The notes beneath the pieces are model-generated. The model was not told where the DNA came from. It saw nothing but the letters and a program-made list of their open reading frames with translations, and made no database searches. Source: Roseitalea sp. MMSF_3546 (GTDB taxonomy: Bacteria > Pseudomonadota > Alphaproteobacteria > Rhizobiales > Rhizobiaceae). From it: a stretch of DNA of 64,000 bases. Both the position numbers and the translations under genes were made by a program. Of this stretch, positions 27,104 through 34,873 are shown piece by piece; positions within the stretch are counted from its first letter, which is position 1; every line of letters starts with the position of its first letter. The stretch is taken from NCBI RefSeq assembly GCF_030732865.1, contig NZ_JASHKB010000012.1:52803-116802 (forward strand). The letters are read 5' to 3'.

Positions 27104-30100
27104 ATGGCTGTCAAGAAGAAAGCAGCGAGCCGCGATCGCGACACCGAACAGGCGTTGCACGATGCGCTGGACGCCGAACTGGCGTCGGCCAGCGATGGCG
27201 CGCTCGACCTCGATCTCGATTCCGAATTGTCGCTTGACGATTTCGAAGCGCAGATCTCCGAGGCCGCCAGCAAGCTCTCCGACGGCGACAAGCCGGCCGC
27301 GACCCGCGGCGCCAGCGCTGCAAGGGCCCGCAAGCCGGCGCGCGCGCCCGAGCCCGCACCGGCGCCGAGCTTCAAGGCAGAGGCGCCGCCACCGCCGGTT
27401 TCGGCCGGTGAGGACGAGGAAACCACCGGCTTTGCCGGCTTCCGCCCGGCCAATGACGACAATTCGGACCGCGAATATGCCCGCATCCTGTCCGGCATAA
27501 AGTCGGGCTCGTCGAACCTGCCGCTGTACTGGGCGGCCGGCGTCAGCGCGGTGTGGGCGCTGATCGGCCTGGCCCTCATGCAGATGCTCTATGCGCCCGA
27601 GATCTGGCAGATGTCCTCGCTGCGCGATCTGCGGGCGATGCCGGGCGTGATGAGCCTTGTGATCGGCATCGTCTTCCCGATTCTCGTGTTCTTCGCCTTT
27701 GCGGTGATGGTGCGCCGCGCCAACGAGATGCGCGCCACCGCCAAGTCGATGAGCGAGATCGCCTATCGGCTGGCCGCGCCCGAGAACATCGCCCAGGGGC
27801 GCGTCGCCATGGTCGGTCAGGCCGTTCGCCGCGAGGTCGCGGCGATGAGCGAGGGGATCGAACGCACCATCGCGCGCGCCTCCGAACTCGAAGTGCTCAT
27901 GCAGAACGAGGTGTCCGAACTCGAGCGCGTCTACACCGACAACGAGGTGAAGATGCGCGCGCTGCTGACCGATCTCGGCAATGAGCGCGAGGGCATGATC
28001 GCCCATGCCGAACGGCTGCGCGGGTCGATCGCGGGCACGCACGACCAGTTGCGGGAGGAACTGGCCGGTGCCGCCGACGTGATCCGCGAGAACGTGCTGA
28101 ACGCCTCCACCCAGCTCACCGCGACACTGAACCGGTCCGGCGAGAGCCTGATCGGGTCGATCAACGACAGCGGCGTTGCCATCAACACCGCGATTGCCGA
28201 GCGGCTCGAGAACGTCTCCAAGCAGATTACGTCCTCGGGCGAGACGTTCGCGAGCATGCTCGACACCCGTATCGCCAATCTCAACCACGAGACCGAGACC
28301 GCTTCGCAGCGCCTGTCCGAGGCGCTCGAAGCGCGCGCGACCGAGTTCGTGCTGCATGTCAGCGAGGCCTCGCGCACGCTCACCAACGAGTTCGATGCGC
28401 GCATGGCGGGCCTCGAGACCACGCTGGACAAGCGCGGCGGGCACCTGCTCGAGGAGTTCGAGACACGGATCTCGGCGGTCAACACCGGCACCGAGCGGCT
28501 CAATGCGGCGCTCGATACGCGCTCGCGCCAGCTCAACGAGACCCTGGTCGAGCGCACGCGCGCCATCGCCCAGACGCTGTCGGGCGGTGTCAGCGCGATC
28601 ATCGAATCGGCCGAAGAGGCGCGTACCGGCGTTGCCCGCCAGACCGGCGAGATCCAGACCGCGCTCGCCAAGACGCTGGACGAGCGGGCGGCGAGCTTCG
28701 CCAAGTCGCTTGACGGCGTCGCCGACCAGCTCGGCCAAGAGATCGATGTGCGCACCGAAGGCCTGGCCGACCGGTTCAAGGCGGCCACAGAGCGCAGCAT
28801 CGAGCGGTTGAGCCTTGACGCCGACCAGTTCGCCGCGCGCGTCGACGAAAAGACCGAGGCAGTCTACAACGCCGCTTTCTACAACGTCCAGAAGCTGACC
28901 GGCGCGATCGAGGAGCAGACCACCTCGCTCGAACGGCGCACCGAGGACATGGCCTCCAAGGTCATGACCGCCGGCAACACGACTGCCGAGAAGGTCAACG
29001 AGAACGTCGACGACTTCCTGCGCCGGCTCGACGAGAAGACGGTTGCGCTTTACGGCGCGGTGACAGCCACCACCGACCGGTTGACCGGGGCGCTCAACGC
29101 GCCGGCCAACGACCTGGAGGCCAAGGGCGAGATCCTCGCCCAGCGCCTGAGCGAGGTTTCGGGCGAGATCACCGAAACGGTCAAGGTGCGCACCAATGCG
29201 GCGATCGAGACCATGCGCGATTCCACCTCGACGATGGAGCGGGTCTTCTCCGATCACGCCAACGTCATCGACGAGCGTACCGTGACCATGCAGGAAGCGC
29301 TGACCATGGGCATCGACAATGTGCGTCGCGTGCTCGAGGACAGCGCGGGCCAGCTCGCCAATTCGCTGCGCGAACGGGCGCTGGAAACCCATCGCATGAT
29401 CAAGGAGGAGACCGAGCGCGTCGCGGCGCTCGGCGCCGATCAGAACGCGCAGCTCTCGCAATCGCTGGGCGAGATCCTTGCCGATCATCAGCGCAGACTG
29501 AGCGACGACATCGCCGCCTATGACCGGCAGATCAACGAACATGCCGCCTCGATCCGTCAGACGCTGGAGGAGACGGCCGGGCCGATGATCGAGCGCCTGG
29601 GTGCCGATGGCGAGCGCATCACCTCGCGTCTGGCCGAGGTGTCACAGGCCGCCGCCGACCGGCTCAGCGAGGACAGCGAGCAGATCACCGCCCGCTTGTC
29701 GGAGGTCGCGCGCGCGGCCAGCGAGCGCCTCGGAGCCGACAGCGTCCAGGTCTCCGACCTGTTCAACGAGGTCGCACAAAGTGCCATAGACCGGCTGGCG
29801 GGCGACAGCGCCCAGGTGGTCGAGCGGCTCAACGACGTGACCCAGACCGCCACCGAGACGCTGTCGACCCAGAGCGCGCAGATCACCGATCTGTTCGCCG
29901 AGGTGACCCAGCGCGCGACCGAGCGGCTGGGCAGCGACAGCGCGCATATCACCACCCGCATGGCGGAAGTGGCGCAGACGGCCACCGAGCGGCTGAGCGC
30001 CGACAGTGCGCAGATCACCGACATGTTCGGCGAGGTCGCCAACAAGACGGCCGAGCGGTTCGGCGCCGACAGCGCCCATATCGCCGACCGCCTGACGGAG

Positions 30101-32944
30101 ATCACACGCTCGGCGGTCGAGAAGCTGACCACCGAAAGCGACGAGATCACCGGGCGTTTCAACGAGGTGACCAGCCGCGCGACGGCCCAGCTCACCGGCG
30201 AGACCTCGCAGGTCGCCGACCGTCTGAGCGAGCTGACGCAAACCGCTTCCGAGCGCCTGACCAATGACAGCGCCCAGGTGACCGAACTGTTCAGCGAGGT
30301 CACCCAGCGCCTGACCGGCCAGTTGACCACCGACAGCGCGCTGATCGCAGAACGGCTGACGGAACTGGCCCAGTCGGCCACCGAAAAGCTCTCGACCGAG
30401 AGCCTGCAGGTCACCGAGATGTTCGGCGAGGTCAGCCAGCGGACGACCGAGCGGCTGGGCACGGAAAGCGCCCAGATGGCCCAGAAGCTGGCCGAGATCG
30501 CCCAGGCCGCGTCCGAACAGCTGACCAATGACGGCCGGCAGATCACCGACCTGCTCAACGAGGTCTCGCAGTCGGCCACCGACCGGCTGGGGACCGACAG
30601 CGCGCAGATCGCGACCATGCTCAACGAGGTGGCGCAGGCCGCGACCGAGCGGCTGGGCACCGAGGGCGCCGAGATCGCTTCGATGCTGTCCAACGTCGCC
30701 CAGTCGGCCGCCGACCGGCTGCGCACGGAAAACGAGAACGTGCTGGCGGCACTGACCGACCAGACCGAAAGGACGGTCAGCGCGGTCAACGACAACGCCA
30801 ACACCTTCCTGCGCCGGCTCGAGCAGCGCACCGCGGCCATTCATGGCGCGGTCATCGCCACGTCCGAGCAGCTCACCGCCGCGCTTGACGCACCGGCCAG
30901 CGAACTGAACGCCAAGACCGACGAACTGGCCCGGCAGCTCGACGGCATCAGCCGCGAGATCGCCGAGGCCGTCGATGCGCGCACCAACGAGACGATCGAG
31001 CGGCTTCGGGCCTCGGCCGGCGCGCTCGAACAGGCGATCGGCGAGCAGGCCGGCGTCATCGACGAGCGCACGAGCACGATGCAGAACGCGTTGTCGGTGG
31101 GCGTCGATCACGTGCGCCGCGTGCTCGAAAGCAGTGCCGGCGATCTGGCCGGTATCCTGCGCGAGCGCGTGGCCGAAACGCGCAAGGCGATCAGGGAGGA
31201 GACAGACCGCGTCGCCGAACTTGGCGCCGAGCAGGGCGAGTCGATCGCCGCACGGCTGGGCGAGATCCTGGCACGCCACCAGGCGGCCCTGAGCGAGGAT
31301 GTCGCGCGCTATGACCGGGAGATCGCGACCCACGCCGAAGCGATCCAGAAGACGCTGGAGACGACGGCGGCGCCGCTGATCGAGCAGTTGGGCGCCGATG
31401 GCGAAAAGGTCGCCGCCCAGCTCGGCCAGGCCACACAGGCCGCCGCCGAGCGGCTCAAGAGCGAAAACGAGGCCCTGGTCACCGCGCTCGCCAACCAGAC
31501 GGTGGACACGATTACCGCCGTCGAGACGATGCAGGGCAATCTGAGCAGCAAGGTCGACGATCTGCTGCAGCGCCTTCAGGCGTCCAATGGCGAACTGGGC
31601 TCGCTGATCGAGACCGCATCGACCAATCTGGGCTCGCTGGAGGGCAGGCTCGGTGAACAGACGCGCAATCTCGACACCCGGATCGGCAAGATCGCCGAGA
31701 ATCTGGGCGCGTCGGTCTCGCTTCTGGGCACCAATGCCGACAAGCTCGATGTCGTCTCCTCGCGCACGCTGACCGATGTGGGCGCCATTGCCGAGCGGTT
31801 CAACGAGCATTCCAAGGTGCTCGAATCGGCCTCCGACCTGCTCGGCAAGGCCCAGTCCAATCTGAACGGGCAGCTGGAGGATCGCGGCAAGGCGCTCGAG
31901 CGGCTCGCTTCGGGGCTTTTGAACAAGTCCGAGGAGATCCAGAAACTGCTCGGCTCGCTGGAAGGCGTCATCACCAAGTCGGTGGGCTCGATCGGCAAGA
32001 CAGCCAAGGATTCCACCGAACGCCTGTCCGGCGAACTGCGCAAGACGACCGAGACGGCCGTCCAGCAATTCGTCAAGGCGACCGAGGACATGCGGCGCGC
32101 CTCCACCGACATACGCAGCGACCTGGAGGCCACCCGCAAGGAGGTCAAGCGCGGCGTGCTCGAACTGCCCGAGGAAACCCGCGAAAGCGCCAACGCCATG
32201 CGCAAGGCGGTGACCGAGCAGATCAACGCGCTCAAGGAGTTGTCGCGCATCGTCGACGAATCGGGCCGCGCCTTTGACAGGGGGGACCGATCGGCGGGAA
32301 AAAAGTCGCAGGTCCGGGCGGATGATGGCGGCAATGCCGCACCGTCCGGACAGATCGCTGCCGCTGCCGCCGCACCGGCCGCCACAGCACAGCGCAACGA
32401 GACCGTCGAACTGCGCGGGTCGATGACCGGCACGCATGGGCCGGCGACCGGCTTGGCGCAGGTTTCACGGGCGGCGTCCGCCCCGGTGACGACGACGCGC
32501 AGCGCGCCGGCGTCGGGCAATGGTCAGGACTCGGGCGGCTGGGTTCGCGACCTGTTGCGCCGCGCCTCCAGCCAGGAGGATGTGCAACCGGCGGCGGCGA
32601 ACGAGGCCGGCTCGTTGAACTCGCTGTCCCAGGACATCACGCGGGCGATCGATCACGACACCGCCGCCCATGCATGGCAGCGCCATCGCAATGGCGAGCG
32701 TGGCGTGTTCACCCGGCGGCTCTACACGCTCAACGGCCAGAGGACGTTCGACGAGATCAAGGCCCGCTATGGCAACGATGCCGGCTTCAAGGCCTCGGTC
32801 GACCGCTATGTGCAAGACTTCGAGCGCCTGCTGAAGGATGTCGAGCGCACCGACCGCGACGGCACGACGGTGCAGACCTACCTGACTTCGGATACGGGCA
32901 AGGTCTACACCATGCTGGCCCATATAAGCGGCAATCTGGGCTAG
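27104..32944 (+). CDS. GPR-like giant polar coiled-coil membrane protein
   Basis: A 1946-residue protein. Residues 1-135 are acidic and disordered. Two membrane helices follow at about 140-163 (YWAAGVSAVWALIGLALMQM) and 182-205 (VIGIVFPILVFFAFAVMV). About 1500 residues of continuous helix come next, with 18 tandem 22-residue repeats at 828-1223 flanked by two copies of a module of about 200 residues. A conserved C-terminal domain closes the protein (GVFTRRLYTLNGQRTFDEI). Size, topology and apolipoprotein-like repeats match the Growth Pole Ring protein of Agrobacterium, which organises polar growth in Hyphomicrobiales, so a scaffold role at the growing pole is inferred. ATG 27104 has AGGTGAGG upstream; TTG 27101 is in frame. 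Confidence 0.82.
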   Translation: MAVKKKAASRDRDTEQALHDALDAELASASDGALDLDLDSELSLDDFEAQISEAASKLSDGDKPAATRGASAARARKPARAPEPAPAPSFKAEAPPPPVSAGEDEETTGFAGFRPANDDNSDREYARILSGIKSGSSNLPLYWAAGVSAVWALIGLALMQMLYAPEIWQMSSLRDLRAMPGVMSLVIGIVFPILVFFAFAVMVRRANEMRATAKSMSEIAYRLAAPENIAQGRVAMVGQAVRREVAAMSEGIERTIARASELEVLMQNEVSELERVYTDNEVKMRALLTDLGNEREGMIAHAERLRGSIAGTHDQLREELAGAADVIRENVLNASTQLTATLNRSGESLIGSINDSGVAINTAIAERLENVSKQITSSGETFASMLDTRIANLNHETETASQRLSEALEARATEFVLHVSEASRTLTNEFDARMAGLETTLDKRGGHLLEEFETRISAVNTGTERLNAALDTRSRQLNETLVERTRAIAQTLSGGVSAIIESAEEARTGVARQTGEIQTALAKTLDERAASFAKSLDGVADQLGQEIDVRTEGLADRFKAATERSIERLSLDADQFAARVDEKTEAVYNAAFYNVQKLTGAIEEQTTSLERRTEDMASKVMTAGNTTAEKVNENVDDFLRRLDEKTVALYGAVTATTDRLTGALNAPANDLEAKGEILAQRLSEVSGEITETVKVRTNAAIETMRDSTSTMERVFSDHANVIDERTVTMQEALTMGIDNVRRVLEDSAGQLANSLRERALETHRMIKEETERVAALGADQNAQLSQSLGEILADHQRRLSDDIAAYDRQINEHAASIRQTLEETAGPMIERLGADGERITSRLAEVSQAAADRLSEDSEQITARLSEVARAASERLGADSVQVSDLFNEVAQSAIDRLAGDSAQVVERLNDVTQTATETLSTQSAQITDLFAEVTQRATERLGSDSAHITTRMAEVAQTATERLSADSAQITDMFGEVANKTAERFGADSAHIADRLTEITRSAVEKLTTESDEITGRFNEVTSRATAQLTGETSQVADRLSELTQTASERLTNDSAQVTELFSEVTQRLTGQLTTDSALIAERLTELAQSATEKLSTESLQVTEMFGEVSQRTTERLGTESAQMAQKLAEIAQAASEQLTNDGRQITDLLNEVSQSATDRLGTDSAQIATMLNEVAQAATERLGTEGAEIASMLSNVAQSAADRLRTENENVLAALTDQTERTVSAVNDNANTFLRRLEQRTAAIHGAVIATSEQLTAALDAPASELNAKTDELARQLDGISREIAEAVDARTNETIERLRASAGALEQAIGEQAGVIDERTSTMQNALSVGVDHVRRVLESSAGDLAGILRERVAETRKAIREETDRVAELGAEQGESIAARLGEILARHQAALSEDVARYDREIATHAEAIQKTLETTAAPLIEQLGADGEKVAAQLGQATQAAAERLKSENEALVTALANQTVDTITAVETMQGNLSSKVDDLLQRLQASNGELGSLIETASTNLGSLEGRLGEQTRNLDTRIGKIAENLGASVSLLGTNADKLDVVSSRTLTDVGAIAERFNEHSKVLESASDLLGKAQSNLNGQLEDRGKALERLASGLLNKSEEIQKLLGSLEGVITKSVGSIGKTAKDSTERLSGELRKTTETAVQQFVKATEDMRRASTDIRSDLEATRKEVKRGVLELPEETRESANAMRKAVTEQINALKELSRIVDESGRAFDRGDRSAGKKSQVRADDGGNAAPSGQIAAAAAAPAATAQRNETVELRGSMTGTHGPATGLAQVSRAASAPVTTTRSAPASGNGQDSGGWVRDLLRRASSQEDVQPAAANEAGSLNSLSQDITRAIDHDTAAHAWQRHRNGERGVFTRRLYTLNGQRTFDEIKARYGNDAGFKASVDRYVQDFERLLKDVERTDRDGTTVQTYLTSDTGKVYTMLAHISGNLG
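28991..29584 (+). repeat. Internal duplicated module, copy A (GPR-like gene)
   Basis: Codes for about 198 residues running from KVNENVDDFLRRLDEK through VIDERTVTMQEALTMG to the start of the 22-residue repeats. It matches copy B at a constant offset of 1791 nt without gaps (for example VIDERTVTMQ against VIDERTSTMQ), showing duplication of one module. Confidence 0.8.
29585..30772 (+). repeat. 18 tandem 66-bp repeats coding for 22-residue units (GPR-like gene)
   Basis: Eighteen consecutive units of exactly 22 residues with no insertion or deletion. The consensus is near ATERLGTDSAQITDLFNEVA plus two residues. The LG/LS and DS positions are most constant. Units alternate between a type with RL near position 15 (ITARLSEV, VVERLNDV, IADRLTEI) and a type with LF or MF there (VSDLFNEV, ITDLFAEV, ITDMFGEV), giving a 44-residue super-period over most of the array. 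Twenty-two residues is twice the 11-residue apolipoprotein-type helical repeat. Confidence 0.9.
30782..31441 (+). repeat. Internal duplicated module, copy B (GPR-like gene)
   Basis: Runs from AVNDNANTFLRRLEQR through VIDERTSTMQNALSVG to PLIEQLGADGEKVAAQL and about one further 22-residue unit. It aligns with copy A without gaps at a 1791-nt offset, so the repeat array lies exactly between two homologous modules. Confidence 0.8.
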
Positions 32945-33267
32945 CGGTCCGATTCCGGCATTTGCATCCCACGGGTATCATCCAGGTCTGCAAATGCCGG
33001 GATCGCGGGACCGCAGATGACGCGTTGATCTGCGTGAACCTTCGAGGTTCACGATCGGATCTCGAGCGCAGGGCGAGCCGGGCCTTTAAGGGCAAATCCG
33101 TCCCGCGCGGGTGCCGGACTTGAAGACCTTCGCACGCTTGGCGGCAGGCCCGGAAACCGGCTTCACATCCCGTTCGCACGGCATTGAACGGTCTGCCCGC
33201 GGCCTTTCACGGCCGGGCTTCGCTCAAGGCCGGAGCACGAATGCAACCGACTTCGCGGGCGGCGCCG
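32945..33267. other. Non-coding region with strong stem-loops
   Basis: About 320 bp between the convergent GPR-like and FliO-like genes. At 32955-33000 there is a perfect 12-bp inverted repeat (CCGGCATTTGCA and TGCAAATGCCGG, 22-nt loop) with outer pairing of 32944-32950 to 33008-33014. At 33033-33053 a perfect 9-bp stem (CGTGAACCT, AGGTTCACG) has a 3-nt loop. A further imperfect GC-rich stem lies near 33200. None is followed by a T tract. No credible gene is visible. Confidence 0.6.
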
Positions 33268-34662
33268 TCAGTTCTTGCTGCGCGTGGCCGTCACAAGCTG
33301 ATCGAGCAGGCGTTCCATCTCGCTTTCCAGATCGTCAGGGCGATCCTTGGCCGGCTCTTCCGGCGGCCGGATCTCCGGCGCCGCCTCGGACCGGTCTTCG
33401 GTCGGGGCAGGCGCTTGCTCTTGCGGTTCGGCCTGGCTGTGCTGTTCGGGCGGCTCTGCCGGGCCTGCAGGTCCGGCCTGCGTGTCTTGGCGTTGCGACG
33501 GCAGGGAGGAGACCGGTTCAAAGGGCGCGGGGCGACCGTCGTCCTGGCCGGCGGGGGGCGCGGGTTCGCTGGTCGTGAGCGGCGCCGGCGCCTGTGGTCC
33601 GGCCTCCGGCCGGCGCGGGTCCTGGCGTGGCGCATCCTCGTTGGCGTCGGCCGGTTCGGGCGCCGCGAACGTCCGCTCGGGCGGGGCGATGAGATCCTCC
33701 TCGTGCCGCCCCGCAATGTCGGACTGCATGGCGGCGATGTCGAATGCAGGCGTCTGCGACGCCGGTTCGGGCCGCTCCGGCTCGGGCCTGGTGCTCGTTG
33801 CGGACGGGGCGGGCGCTTTGGCGGACTCTACGGACGGAGGGGCCGCGCCTTGCTGTCGCGGCTCGGGCTCTGACAGTGCCGATGGCGGCGCAAGCGCGTC
33901 GGCCGATGCGTCGGGCATCCCCTGTCCCTCCACCTCCCGACCGGGCCGACGAGGAGCCGACGTCGCCGGCGGCTCGTCTGGCGGAAGCGCGTCGGGCGCC
34001 GGCCTTTCAGCCTGCGCGGAAGCGGCCGGCTTCCGGCTGGCGGCCTGTTCGGAGGGTCCGGGCATGGCGGCTGCCGCACCCGCACCGGCGGCGCCCACTG
34101 CGGCGAAGGTCGCGCCCGCCGACGAAGCCGGCGTGCCGGCGGCGGGTCCGGCGCCTTGCTCGGAGCCGGCCGCGTCTTGCCGTGCTGTCCCGCTCGCGGC
34201 GGCGGCCGGCGGCGTTGCCTTGTCGCCCGGTCCGCCGGCGGGCCGCGAGGTCGGCCGTTGCACGGCCGGTGCCGGCTGCCGGCGTTGGGCTTCGGCGTGC
34301 CTTTCGCCGCCGCCGGGCGCCGGTGCGGGATGCGCCGCGGGCTGGCCGGACTGGCGTGGTTGCGCGGCCGCCGGTTCGATGCCGGCCTCGACGATGACGT
34401 CATTGCTGCCGCCGATCAAAATCAGATGTTCGACATCGTCGCGACGCACAAGGACAAGCCGGCGGCGGTTGTCGATGGCGGTGGCGTCGAGCACCGCCAG
34501 CCGGTGGCGCCGCTGGCGACCACCGGACATGAACAAGCCGTCGCGCAGGCGTCTCACCCGGGCGAAGCCTATGATGACCAGCAGGATCACCACAAGAATG
34601 GCCAGCCCCCAGGCAGCCGGTGCGGTGGCGCTGTCGGTGAACAGTCCGGTCAGCCAGTTCAT
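33268..34662 (-). CDS. FliO-like membrane protein with long Pro/Ala-rich tail
   Basis: A 464-residue protein. One membrane helix (WGLAILVVILLVIIGFARV) lies near the N-terminus. A small domain of about 70 residues follows (LAVLDATAIDNRRRLVLVRR and EHLILIGGSNDVIVEAGI), resembling the soluble part of FliO, the flagellar export-gate assembly factor. Roughly 360 residues of low-complexity Pro, Ala and Glu sequence follow, almost certainly disordered. No other flagellar gene is present, and cckA is divergent across 211 bp, so a flagellar role should not be assumed. The ATG at 34662 has GGAGAA upstream; the frame is open to 34785. Confidence 0.65.
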   Translation of the reverse strand: MNWLTGLFTDSATAPAAWGLAILVVILLVIIGFARVRRLRDGLFMSGGRQRRHRLAVLDATAIDNRRRLVLVRRDDVEHLILIGGSNDVIVEAGIEPAAAQPRQSGQPAAHPAPAPGGGERHAEAQRRQPAPAVQRPTSRPAGGPGDKATPPAAAASGTARQDAAGSEQGAGPAAGTPASSAGATFAAVGAAGAGAAAAMPGPSEQAASRKPAASAQAERPAPDALPPDEPPATSAPRRPGREVEGQGMPDASADALAPPSALSEPEPRQQGAAPPSVESAKAPAPSATSTRPEPERPEPASQTPAFDIAAMQSDIAGRHEEDLIAPPERTFAAPEPADANEDAPRQDPRRPEAGPQAPAPLTTSEPAPPAGQDDGRPAPFEPVSSLPSQRQDTQAGPAGPAEPPEQHSQAEPQEQAPAPTEDRSEAAPEIRPPEEPAKDRPDDLESEMERLLDQLVTATRSKN

Positions 34663-34873
34663 GGCGATTTCTCCGGCCGGGCCGCGGTCACGGGCGCGGC
34701 CGGCCCTTTTGACGGTGACGATACGGGGTGAACATAGCACGCTCCCAAACCATCCACACCGGCGGGTAACAAGCCCCCACAACACAAATTTTTCGGGGCC
34801 GGGGCTTTTCCGCTTTCATCGATTGTGATTCAACGATTGCGGGACGAAGGGCTGGGATGATGGGACGCGATTG

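Noticed and set aside
29585..30772. Periodic 66-bp array considered as a CRISPR or satellite repeat
   Set aside because: There are no spacers or identical direct repeats. The periodicity is at the protein level in a continuous reading frame with synonymous variation.
27059..32437. Two giant minus-strand frames opposite the GPR-like gene (27059-29542 and 29642-32437)
   Set aside because: They mirror the repeats of the real gene, lack start support and give low-complexity Gly/Leu/Arg products. The plus-strand product has membrane helices, coherent coiled coil and a conserved end.
32955..33000. Perfect 12-bp inverted repeat as an intrinsic terminator
   Set aside because: The loop is 22 nt and no T tract follows on either strand, so it is listed as an unexplained structure instead.
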